Of a DNA stretch of 64,000 bases, positions 11,088-23,737 are shown one piece after another (within the stretch, counting starts at the first letter, position 1; each line of letters starts with the position of its first letter). The DNA comes from Hepsetus odoe (Eukaryota; Chordata; Actinopteri; Characiformes; Hepsetidae). The notes beneath the pieces are model-generated. The model did no database searches. It was given only the letters and a program-made list of their open reading frames with translations, and had not been told where the DNA came from. The position numbers were made by a program, and so were the translations under genes. The stretch covers positions 19,897,132-19,961,131 of the forward strand of contig CM029386.1 in the NCBI GenBank assembly GCA_017165825.1, written 5' to 3'.

Positions 11088-11215
11088 GTCTTTGGACTGT
11101 GGGAGGAAACCCAGGCACGGGGAACACGTTCGCTCCACACAGAAAGGACCCGGACTGGGAATCAAACCCAGGATCTTCCCACTTTGAGGCAACAGTGGCA
11201 CCACTGTGCCATAAT
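11088..11215 (-). repeat. Family C repeat, head part
   Basis: Reverse-oriented (gtctttggactgtgggaggaa ... gggaatcaaacccagg). It may belong to the same broken element as the tail at 11510. Confidence 0.65.
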
Positions 11216-11507
11216 TTCAGGATAATATCTATTGTTATATGTAACAGAATTCATTACATTATGGAAATTTCACAAGGGGTGAAAAAAGGAGGGGGAAACA
11301 TGGGCACTTGGGTGAAAGTGTCTTTGTGTACAGGTGTCACCCTTTCACGCGAACAGTAGATCCGAAATGAATCTAAATAAAGGAAGCGGCTCTTCGCTGC
11401 AGTTTCTTCGGGTTTTTAGTGCACGTTTGTGAAACCGAGCGACAGCTGCTACAAGAGGATCTGTAAAGACTGAGAAGTATCGCTGCTTTTTACAAGGCGT
11501 AGGTGAC

Positions 11508-11575
11508 CTCTCACTCACTCGTTTTCTGAGCCGCTTTCTGATCAGGGTGGGGCTGGAGGCAGAGAACCACCCTGG
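11508..11575 (-). repeat. Family C repeat, tail part
   Basis: The reverse of the agcggctcagaaaacgagtg tail is visible (cactcactcgttttctgagc). Confidence 0.6.
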
Positions 11576-12787
11576 ACATGTCGCCTATTGAAGATTATTA
11601 TAAGACATTATTACAGAGCTCCTGCATTAATGGTCCAGAGTGGGGCTCTGTGGGAGTCCGGAGGCCAAAACGGACAAAGAGGCGTCCTGATCACCTGCTG
11701 CCTGGAGGCCAGACCTGAAACATGCATCTACAGCCACCAAAATGCAGCTGCATTTGATGTTTCTGGAGGGCTGTAACCCCTTTATTATTATTAGTGTCTT
11801 TACACTCATTTGAGAGGATCTGGAAGACGTTATTGGAAGCAAGTTGAATGAACATCATTCTGAAAAATACACAGAACAGCAGCCTGGCTGAGCGGTTCCT
11901 GGTGCATTATGGGGCAAAACTGAAGGGCCGTGATGAAGTGGAGACCGTGTAGAGTCACGGTATTATATACACTATATATATTACAGCACTGTCAATATGT
12001 TCGTGATGTTTTAGATCATTTTCATTTGCGTCATGGTTCTACCTTAATTCAATGAAATAGTTGGGACACCTCCCCTTGGCTCTAAACAGCCTTTTATAGA
12101 GGCAAAGCAGCAGATGCCCCATGGGCTTCTATTATAAGCTTGTTTTTACTCATGGTTTACGTGCAGGGACAGCGACGTCCACGGGAATCAGCCACACCGT
12201 CCGCGTGTCTGAGATGGTCCATAGAAGGATCCGAAGTGTTGACGATAAAGTTTGACCCACTCCGTCAAGAATAGCTGAGTGTAGTGATTAGATATCTATT
12301 ATATTTCATACTAAAGTTTACATGTTTTAAAAACTGAGCAGACTGCTTGACCCTCACATGAAAAGAAAAGTCAGAAATTCCACGCATTCAGGTCCAGACC
12401 AGCTGTAAGAGCTCAAGGTCTGTTTAAATGCTACCTAGTGTTTAACTCTGGACTCAGTTTTCTGCATCATTCAGTGGACAAGCAGGAAATGAAGTCATTC
12501 AGAGCTTGTTTGGAGTGAAATTCGGTCTTAGAGAAACTCAGAATTGTTCAGACGGAGATAAAATGCTACTAAAAGCTCCTGTCATTTGAAATGCTTACGA
12601 TCACTCTGCCCGGGGTCGGATATTGGTTAATATAGGCTGAGAAGCCACTAAAATTACTCTTTTTTGAGATGTTGGTCAGCAACCACGCGACAGCAGCAGG
12701 AAGAAGCGGCGGTTCATTTACATTTAATTGCACCTTCCATCCACATCGTTTACAGCCATCACCTGGTCACCTAGTGGAATTCTCCTG

Positions 12788-12908
12788 GTTGCTAAAGCAA
12801 CGTCAAGCAGGTCTAGATGCTGTAGTAAAAGCACGATTGGTAATTTACAGTACATTTGTAGTTCACCGATTCTCATCGATCTACAATTCTCCTGGTTGCC
12901 ACAGCAAC
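12788..12908. promoter_or_regulatory. Pair of X-box-like (RFX) palindromes
   Basis: GTTGCTAAAGCAAC (12788-12801) and GTTGCCACAGCAAC (12895-12908) both fit the RFX X-box. Both sit in a repeated context (ttctcctggttgc ... gcaac ... gcaggtct), so the region looks like a diverged tandem duplication with a period of about 107 bp. It lies between the 3' ends of ndufaf5 and kif16b. Function is unknown. Confidence 0.45.
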
Positions 12909-13043
12909 GGAGCAGCAGGTCTGAGTGGCAGAATAAGTGAAAAGATGTCTAAATCTGCGGGACCACCAAAGACACAAGGGCAGGCACTTTGGCTTTCTGC
13001 TTCTGTCTCAGGACATCCTGCAAATTAGCGTACACCTGTCCTG

Positions 13044-13078
<35 letters not shown>

Positions 13079-13303
13079 TGGAGTGATGTAATGCATCAGT
13101 ACTTTTTGTGCAAGTGTATGTGAGTGTGCATCAATGTCCCCAAAATGGTGCAGGGGGGCCAAAAAAGATTCATGGTTTTAAAGCAAGTCAATGTAAGCAG
13201 CTGGTGTTTTCAAAAAGAGTAAAAGAAAATAATAAAAACAAGAGAAGGTGAGACTCTGACATGACAGTGACAGGTGTGCGCGAGTGAACGAGTGCAAGTG
13301 TGT

Positions 13304-13923
13304 TCAGCCTGTGCCGTGACTGCTGTAGTCGAACACTCCCTTCTTGAAGAAAGGAGAGATGTCGCACACGGAGTGCTTGGAGAGATGCATGCCGGAGTCG
13401 TCAGCGCGGAGAGGAGAGGAGGAGGACGACGATGACAACATGACCTGGAAAAAGTTCCTCAGGTACCGCTGGAAGACAAAGAGGTTAAAGTTAGTTCGTT
13501 ATAAGCACAAATAATGTTCCTCTCCAACCGTTTCCATGGTGTCCAGGGTCGTAGGTCATTAAAAAACAAGGGAAGAAATTCATCTGAAAGTGCAGATTGT
13601 CAAATCCGTGAATGACAGGACGGCGGTGGGTTTCGATCAGTGTTCTGTGAACACTGTACACAGATTTATGGGAAATTTGAACGTGCTGAGAATGTTTAGC
13701 TACGGGTGGTAAAACTTTTCACCAAATCAGCTTCAAATATCCACAAACCAGGACGGAGATCGGAGGAAAACGGCTCCTTACTTCCAGGTGATTCCGTCGC
13801 TCGGCAACCATCCTCTCGTCACGGTTACCAAAGAGCTTTTTGGGAGGGAACTCTAGTGCTGCAAGCTAGAGACAGAAAATAGAGAGAGAGAGATGGAAAG
13901 AGACCAAGAGCATGAGACAGCGC

Positions 13924-13961
<38 letters not shown>

Positions 13962-16023
13962 AGGGGACCGTGTTCAGAGACGGAGAGAGACAAATGAACC
14001 AAACCCTCAGACAGTGCGTGTGTTGAGGACACTCACCTCTGGGTATTTCATTTTGAGTGATCTGTGCATTTCCCTGAAGCGGCTGTACCTCCGGAACACG
14101 GTCCACGTTTCATCCAAAACTGTGATCTGTGCACACACACACACACACACTCTTTACACTCCAGTACAAAACTGAAGGAGACACCAAAACATCTCGCAGG
14201 TTGTGTGTGGGGTTGGCGGAAAGCAGAATAAAGTCACTTCCTGGTCTAGGCTTCCTGTCCTTTCATTTATAAACAACCAGGTCCTCAAACCCCTCGGAGT
14301 CTGACCTTCACTTCAAACTCGTAGTGCTCGTCTTTGCCCTGTCCACGGAGAACGTAGCGCGGGATGCTGATCCTCACTGGATCCTTCAGACTGTCTGGAC
14401 TGGGACAAGAGTGGATAGACACCATGCGCTGGACACGAGAAGGACAGATTTATTTTTTTGTCTTACACAAATACAAAAATAAATAATCCAATTAAGATCC
14501 GGTTACATCCTCGGCCAAAACTACACGACTCTCTGCAAACATGATGTAACATCAACAACATAAATCTTAAAGTCTGTAATATTTAAATCTACATTGTGAA
14601 AACGTTCATGTTTTAATTCCAGTTAAACCAACAGCGTTGAGCCGTCCTGCCACATACAGATGTGTCAGCACTGAGACGATACCTCGTACTTCAGTCTGCG
14701 GGGATCCACCCGGTGCGTAAAGCTGTCCTGCAACTAAAGAAATCAAAATAAAAACACTGGGAGAGGAAGTCATCAGGCATTCTGAAGGGACCACAAAGAT
14801 CACCAGGCAGGAAAAAAAGGATCACAATCAATCAGATCGTTGTGTTGTTCTGTCCAATCAACGATCCCCAAAATTGTTCTTAATCTGCAGCATCGGTTAT
14901 CAGAGTTTTTAAAAAAGTGACAGATAAAAATGAAAGGAAAGGTCATCCATGCCATGCAGAAGCGGAAGGAGATTAAACAGAAACCAGTGCACTTTTGGGG
15001 AACATGCAAGACCCGTCTCCGGACCACCAGTGCTGATTGGCCGATGCCGCCGCTTACCTGGGGGTTCGGTTTAACATTGTTATTGTCACTAACGTCCTCG
15101 TCCTCCTGTTGGGTTAAAAATGTGTTACTACGTCGCCTCATCCATTAATCTGCTGAATTAAACAGGCCGCATTTGTGCGACAGAAGATGAATGTATGCAC
15201 ACATAATTGAAGTGAAGGTGAAAGTGACTAAGTCGTTGTGAAACGCAACGAAATGCAGCCTCTGAAACTGGAGGGCGTTCAACCTGCAGATTAGTTCCAG
15301 CTTCCTGCCCCTCCCTCCAATACTCCAATACCTCCAATACTCCAAACACTCACCATTCACTTTTCTAATGTCCTGCACTTCTTACATTTTCCTTTTTAAT
15401 ATATTTTATGCTTTTTGTGGCATTTAATGTTCTTGTAAACTCTGCTTGTGAGTCGCTTCGGATCGAAGCACCTGCTAAATTAATATGCCAAATGTAAATG
15501 TAGCAGGAAAGTAGATCTTCAGGACCAGGGTTGGTGTCACCTACACTAGACGAAGAACAGGACAGTCCTAACTTAGAGCGGAGACGCTGCAGTAATGAGT
15601 GGACATACGTGCAGGGAGTCGGAGGAAAGCGAGAGACTGTTGAAGTCTCCATTCAGCAGGTTCATCTTCTGGAGCCTCCTCTGCACCTCCTCTTCAATAA
15701 ACTCATTTATCCTAAACACACACAAGATTACATCGTGATGCAGGTGGACCATCCCAACTGAGTAACGTCAAAATTCAGGTGATTTAGGAAAGATCAGTGT
15801 TAATCAAGCATCTGGAATTAAATTCAGTTTATTATTTAGGTCCATTTTGCATCTGGAGTGTTACCGGTCATCTGTTAAGGGCAGTACTGGGGGAAGACCC
15901 TGGATGGGGCTGACTGGACAGTTGGCCACTCCATTCTTCTCCTCATTACTGACTGACAGACTCCGCCCACTTCCTTCGCTCTCACTGATCCTCTGCTTCA
16001 GCTGAGCGATCTCCCTCTCCATC

Positions 16024-16064
<41 letters not shown>

Positions 16065-19000
16065 CAACAGTCAAATCCAGCACTACGTTCACCATCAGAG
16101 CCTCTGCTGTTATTTTTGCAGCCAAATTTCAGATACAGAACAATAAGCATCGGCTCCGTTTGTGCCAATGAGGCAAGTTCCTGAAAGAAGTGAAGAAGTC
16201 AATTAGTGATGTTGATCGTGGGAAAATAGCAGAAGTTAATCGAAAAATAAAAGCATAATGCGCTAATGCTCAGTTATGGAACAGTGTTTAGGGACCAGGC
16301 CCCAGGATCAGAAGGGTCGTGGGTTCGAGTACCGGACCAGTAGGTTGCTCTGAGGTTCCCTTGAGCAAGGTACCGTCCCCATCACTGCTCCCTGGGTGCT
16401 GGATATTGCTGCACTGTGTGTGGGTTAAATGCAGCGAATGCATTTCATTGTGTGCCGTTTCACGAAGACAAAGTCACTTTCACTTCACTTTCGTATGACT
16501 GATTTTGATCGGACGTGGTGCAGGAAGAGTCGGCAGACTGTAAAAAGTGTCGTGCAGGAAAAAACAGATCAAAATAAGAGGAATGAGCAGGATGCTTTAT
16601 CAGAAGTCCTAAGAAACAGAAGGACACACATGGGTTGCTAAGAAAGAATCCACCACCTCTCCTGGTCCAGTTCAGCTCCCAGCAGGGTCACGATGCTCCT
16701 TCGACGGCCCTCCTCGGCGTCGGGCTCCAAACTGAGGCTCCGGCGAAAGGCCGAGTGCCTCCTCTCGAGTCGCGCCACCGCCTGCTCCAGCGCCTCCCTC
16801 TGCTGCTTCTCCTGCGTCTCCAGGATCTCCTGCTCCTTCCTTCGGACCTTCTCCTCTTGCCGTGCCACGTTGGCCGTGAACTCGTACGTTTGCTGGAGCT
16901 GCTGAAGCTGCTCGGCGTTGGCGCTGTGCTGAGACAAACGCTCCTCCTTCTCCTCCAGCTCCTTCTCTATCTGAGAGGTAAAGTTTCAAATACAGCCGTT
17001 TTATTTTTCGTGCTCATGTGACTTCCCTGTCTTGTTACAGGGACAGCCCCCTTTGAAGGTTTGGGTCAGGAACCCTCTGGTGGTGCTGCTGAAGGTGGGA
17101 TTTGAACCTGCAACCCTCTTGGTCCATAGATGAGTATCCCACCACCACCACCACCACCATCAAAGCAACAGACTTTATCTTGTTATTCTAACCTGATAAA
17201 GCGTCTCGTCCAGCTCCTTCTCCACCTGATCGGAACTGGGCTCGGTCTCCTGGCCCCTGCCACCGAATCCCTGGGCCCACATCCTGTCTAACGCCTCCTC
17301 TGCCCTCTGGCGCTCCTCTGAGACGGCAGGGAGATGGTTCTGGCACAGAGAGAGCAGCTGGCGCTCTTTACACTGAAGCCTGTGTTCAGCCTGAGTCAGC
17401 AGCGCCTCCTCCTGGAGGAGGCAGGAAGCATCCTGAGCTCCTCGCTCTGCCGCCTCAAACACCTGCAGGACCGGAGAAACGGACAAGGAGGCTGCGGTTA
17501 CAGTTTTCAGGTGAGGGACACGTTTGCGTTCATGTTTATTGATCACAGCCCGCCGTAAACCAGATCTGGAAGTCTGTGAGAGATTACTGGATGGTAAAAA
17601 TGCTATCTGGGAAATAAAAAGGAATGAAAAAGTGAAAAAGCTTTGCTACCATTCTTTGTTTCTCCCTGTGCGTGTGCCGCAGCAGACTGATGGTGGCTCG
17701 TTCATTGGCCGACTCCTTCTCCAGTCGTTCTCTCTGCTGGATCAGCGCCTCCTCCAGCGTCGCCAGCTCCAGCGCCTGCTCCTGTTTGAACCTCCTGTAG
17801 CGCCCCCTGGCCCTCCTCAGCGCCTCTTCTCCTCCGTCGTCCTCCTCCTGTATGTCCAGTCGTGCCTCCTTGGCCCTCAGGAGCTCCTCCCTGATCTCGG
17901 CCAGCGTGCGGCGCTCCTCCTGCAGCCGCCTCGCCTCATCTTGAGACAGCAGAGCCGCCGCCTCCTCGCTGCGCTCGCGCAGCTGCTCCTCCAGACGACC
18001 CACCAGGGTGAGCTGCTCCCGCTCCCGCTCCTCCAGTCGCCTGACCGAACACACACAACCGCCGTGGCATAGACACAAATACACGGAGGGAACGTGGAAG
18101 TCACTTTCAAAAAGAAAAAATAAAACCATCCTGCGTCCTCACCTCCTCTCCAGCTGGATTTTCACTACCTGCTCCTCTCGCTCCCGTTTGAGTCGCTCCA
18201 GCTCCCTGAACAGCTCCGTCTGTTCGGCATGCACCTCCTCATCCTCCTCATCCACCTCCTCCACCTCCAGCACCTCCAGGACTTCCAACACCTCCTCCTC
18301 CAACAGAGACCCCTCCTCCAACAGGGACTCCTCCAGCTGATGCAGGTTCTGCTGCTGCTGCAGTAGTTTCTTCTGCTTCTGCTGCTCCTGACCCTGCTGT
18401 TCCCGCTCACGTTCCTCCTGAGATACAAAATGGAAATGTTACACTTGATTCCTGAAATATTATTTTTTTTGGCATAGGACAGACTCAAGGCAAGGTTTGA
18501 AAAGAAGTATAAATACATTTCTATGTTATATTATCATTCTAGATCTTCATTTAATTTGGGTTCTGCAGTGGGGAACATCAGTGTCCTCCAAGCAGAACAC
18601 TGGGTTTGGGTTCTTCATCTGGGGAAGTTCATCACACACTAGATTTATCAAAGGGTGTGTCCCTGCCTTACGCCCTGCGAGCTGGGATAGACTCCAGCAC
18701 CCCCCGTGACCCTAATCAGGACAAGCGGCTCAGAAAATGAGTGAGTGACTCCCGAGATTAATTTTAGTCTTTTAGTCTTCAGTCTGGATAATACTGATTC
18801 TAATCTTCTGGATATGACTTTTTTTCTAATTCACTCTAGATTTTGATGTTAATAGAGTTTCATTCTAGATTTTACTGTTAGCAGAACCTCATTTTAGAAA
18901 TGTGCTGGGGCTTCCCTCTCGACATTAGTGATTAAAACCCAATATAACGATGTTAAAACATTTAGTCCTTTTACACTTTTTCAGTACATTTTAAAATCAC

Positions 19001-22000
19001 CTACAGCCCAGTCCATCATTGTGGACACTTCTAAAGTGTCCTGTTTTCTCAGCTTTCTGGACATGACTTGGCAGGACGTACGATCATAATCGGTGAAAGT
19101 GAAAGTGACAACCCTTTCATTGCGAGGTCACAGCACAGTACACAATGAACCACAACAAAATTTAACCCATGCACACAAACACCGTGCAGCAGTGGGCAGC
19201 GCCCGGGGAGCAGTGACGGGGACGGTACCTTGCTCAAGGGTATCTCAGGGCAACCTACTTACGTGGGAATCGAACCCACAATCTTCCGATGCGCGGGCAA
19301 CTCCCTAAGCACTAGGCCACCGCTGCCCAGTGGATCAATTAAGCCTTGGAGTCGAACCCGAATAGAACTCTAGATCTTTACGGTTCTCATCTGATTCAAG
19401 CTGGCTGTGCATTTTTGCAAAAAGTGACTCCAAGCGTTTAAAACAGCCCCGTGTGCCTGAATGTCCATGAGGAGAGATTCGATGTCGAGCGTTTGGATGG
19501 AGACGCAGGTGCAGTGAGATACCTGGAAACGCTCTTTCTCTGCGATCAGGTCCCTCATCCTGCTCTCGATGTCTTGGCTGCGTCTGCGCAGACTCTCCTC
19601 CTGGTGTCGGATGCGGAGCTGCACCTGCTCAGACTCCTTCCTCTGAGACTCCACTTCCTGCTGCATTCGCTCAAGCTCCGCCTTCTCGCTCTTCTGCTTC
19701 TCCTCCATCTCCTTAATCAGACGCCTGGCGGGAAAGAGTCACTTTAAACATTTTACTCACCCTTTCTGAAAGGCTGTTTCACAAAAAAATTAAAAGTAAA
19801 AAAACAACAAAAAATAAATAAATAAAATAAAAAAAATAAAAACCACTACCACAAATAATAATAAATCACCGTCATCTTAGTAATAGCAGTAATATTATGA
19901 TTATTAGTAGTAGTCGTAAAAATATATTATTATTATTATTATTATACAACATTATTTATAGAGCACGTTTCATGGATTTAGATGCAGCTCATTGTGTTTT
20001 AAAAACCATTCATTTTTAGAAACAATGAATTATATAGAAATAAATAAAAGAATAAAACTGATTTCTTTTATTATGGTGTGATTTAAAACTTAAAAGGTCC
20101 ACAAATAAAAATGACCAGCGGTTCCCTTTAATGCGCATCATTAGGTCTCCACAATCTGTCAGTTATATAAAGACTTAAAAAGACATTAAAAACCGTGACG
20201 GAAGGAAAATATTCAAATAAATGGAAACTAGAAAGCATTTCTCTCACACACACAAACACACACACACTTCCCAGTCAAAGTTTTACTGATCAGGTTTATT
20301 TATTTATTTTTTATTATTTTTTTTTAATAATATGATTGACCAGAACTGGCGCAAACCTTTTGTGCTCCAGTTTCTCCAGTTCCTCTCGCTGCTGCCTCTC
20401 AAACTCCAGCCTGTAAGACACCACACGGCTAAAGCACAAAGAAAACTGGAGACGTAAGCACATCACACACTCACTCAGACGTCACACGGATGGAGGGAAG
20501 GAGCTGCAAACAAAGCAAAGCGACGGCCAAACACTTCTGCACAGCCAGTGGGAATTAAAGAAGCACCGCAGAAAAAATAATGAAGACGCAATAAACACAC
20601 ACACACACACACACACACAAAGTTAAAGACCAATGAGCAGTGACTGGAATGGGACGAGCACCATAAACAAGCAAACAAAAACAGGACATCCGTTATGGAC
20701 ACTGGCTTTGGGACTGGACGGTGTACCTGAAAAACACCGGCACCCTTTCTGTGAAGAGACTGTCAACAGGGAAGAAAAAGAGGGGAAAAAAAAAAAAAAA
20801 AAAAAAGGTTTCAGATCCGTCCAGCGAATGATCATACAATCCGAACGGTGTGTGTGTGTAAATATAATTAAGGTGAATTTTGAAACCAGATTTAAAAGCT
20901 CAAAATGTTTTATTGAACTTATTTTTAATTGAAGCCAAACATGAAATGACTGTTTTAATTAAGCTTAATACAGATGAAATGTAAGAATGAAAGAAAGAAA
21001 GAAAAGGAAAGAAAGAGTGAAAGAGAGCAAAACAAAAAGGATAGAAAGTGTGCAGAAGAGAACAATGAGGTAAAAAACATTAAATAATTAATCAATCAAT
21101 CAATTTATTGATTGTTTTTTTTTTGTTTTGTTTATTAAATACACCAAACATGAAAGAGAAAAAGAAAGACTGAAAGAGGAAAGAGTGAAAAAGAGTGACA
21201 AAGTAAAAATATATTTCAAGAAATACATCACTCCAACATGAAAGAGTGAGAGAAAGAAAAGCAGAAAGAAAGAGTGAGAGAAAGAGACTCTGATTAAACC
21301 AGGGAAGTTAAACGTCAGTGTTTGGTTCAGTGTCGAGTTTTTTTTAGAACAAACAAACAAACAAAACTGGATCCGTAACAAACAAAATTTTGTTGTTTAT
21401 TTATTTGTTATTTTAAAAGATCCTTTTATTTGTCTGACGATCATTCATTCATTGAGGAGTTAAGTCCTCTCTAATGTAGATCATGAAGGGAAAAAAAAGG
21501 TTTAACTACGTTCCTGAAACAGGGTTCTAGCAGGGTTCTAGATTTTAGAGCGGCGTCATCGCCATCATGAGAAAAGCTTTAAGCTGAATGAAATCCAGTC
21601 CTTCGATCAGGAGGTTCTGATGACGGTGATGAGATGAAGCAGCCCGTCAGGTTCTACTGCAGCAGAACGAGCGCAGCAGGGTTGATGGAGAGAGATGGAT
21701 GGAAATAGGAGGATGGAAGAGGAGGGGGAGCTCGACTCATACAGAAGAAGAAAGAGAGGAGCACTAGGAAAAAAGAAACAGCAGGAAGAAAAATCACTCA
21801 TGCTCCCACACACACACACACACACACTTACCCAGGGTTGTAGAGCATCACAGTTGAGAGGTTTTCACAGGACTTGGAAAGATCAGTCATAGACAGACTG
21901 AGGGAGGACAGAAGACCACTCTGAAAGACACACACTCGTCTTTCAATCAAAAAACACTTCAAACAAGGGCTGATCATGTGACCAAGATTAGCTTTCATTC

Positions 22001-23684
22001 TGAAAAGAACGAGGGGACACACTGACCTTCCTCTTCTCTCGGAGTTTCGCCGCTTCTTTAGGATGATTAAATCTGAACATGTTTGTCCGTCCGAGCAGAA
22101 TAACCGCACCTGCAGGAGGATAAACATCCCTCCTTCACGTCATCCCTCTTTTATTATTCATTTCACTCTCAAACCAGAACAAGCAAGCTCCTCCAGCAGG
22201 AGCAAGAAACGATGTTGAATTATAACGAACGACTAAAACGATGACTTCTTCTTCTCTTCATGTCCATGTCCCCTAGTGGACGCGTTCACACTGCCTGCAC
22301 TCATTCAGTTATAACGGATCACTTCACCCGGAGGACGAGGACGAGGAGAGAAGACAGAAGGAGAGGAAGAGGAACTGACCTTGGTTGAGCTGACAGGGTT
22401 CAGTGACCTGGACTCCATTAACAGAACACTGAGCTTCATTCAGAGGAATCAGAGTCACCGTCCCGTTCCGGTTCTCAAACAGACAGTGTTCACTCTCCAG
22501 CCCCAAACCATGAAGAACTACAGAGAGAGAGAGAGAGAGAGGTGGAGTTAAAAAATTATTTCAAATTAAAAAGTTAGATTATATAACGGTGCAGTGTTGG
22601 TCTAGTGTTTATGGACTAGGAAGATCGTGCGCTCCAGTCCCAGGTCCAGTCCCGTCCCCATCAGTGCTTCCCGGTGCTACTGCAGCATGGTGTGTGTGTG
22701 TGTGTGTGTGTGTGAGTGAGTGAGAGAGATTGATTGTGGTCCACTGAGTGCTGCAATTCAAAATGACAAATAGTCACTTTCACTTCCCCCCCCCACCAGA
22801 CTGGATCTGCTGCAACAGAAGCATCTTTCAGTCGCAAAAGCTGCAAGAGATTCGATGCAGGAAATGCTCACCGATGTCCTGCTCGTTGGCGGCGTCTTCT
22901 CGTCCCACGCACGTCCTCCCCTCCTGCAACGTCGCACCACAACCCGTTACACAAGACAAACCTCACAGTGGCTCAAAGCGAAACCAGCTGCAGTTTTAAA
23001 GATGACGTCATCATCAGCTTTTTCTCTTCTTTAGTTGTTATTAAATCTTTAATTACAGCGTATATAATTATAGATCAATAAAACATTTATTATAGGCAGT
23101 GGTGGCCTAGTGTTTAGTGACTGGGAAATCTCAGACCAGTAGGTTGCCTTGAGGTACCCTTGAGCAAGGTACCGTCCCCGTCATTGCTCCCCAGGTGTGG
23201 GCTATAGCTACACACTGCTGCACATTGTGGTTAAATACAGAGAAGCACTTGGTTGTGGTTCAGTGTGCCCAAAATGACAGTCATTTTCAGTTTCACTTCA
23301 TATAGTAACTATAGAAATTCTGGGGAAATGAAAGTGTGTTCGGGAGGGGTTGAGGAGAGTGTGTTCGGGAGGGGTTGAGGAGAGTGTGTTCGGGAGGGGT
23401 TGAGGAGAGTGTGTTCAGTGTTTTTGTGAATCTGACCTTTAGATGGTACAGGATGATCCCAGTGCTGAGCAGATCATCATCAATTCCAATAAGATGAGGA
23501 AGTTCAGAGTCCAAAACTACACCGATCCCCTCTTTTCTCAGAGCAAGAGTCTGCTCCTATAGCACGCACGCACACACACACAGTATTTGCAGCATCAAGT
23601 ATTAGATGGAGAGATATATTTCGAAAGATAGAGACAGAAAGACAGATAATTATATATAATAAATGGTTAAATCAATTTATTACT

Positions 23685-23737
<53 letters not shown>

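Larger units (their letters stand above)
9780..13303. other. Intergenic region between ndufaf5 and kif16b 3' ends
   Basis: I see no gene here. It contains a poly(A) tract (about 10526-10552), a CA run (10800-10828), a SINE, fragments of a second dispersed repeat, the X-box pair and a (TG)n run (13048-13077). The kif16b 3' UTR must occupy the right end. No strong minus-strand AATAAA was found close to the stop; ATTAAA at 12728-12723 is a weak candidate. Confidence 0.6.

Noticed and set aside
12669..13028. 119-aa frame over the X-box pair
   Set aside because: No recognisable domain and it crosses a diverged tandem duplication; more likely kif16b 3' flank.
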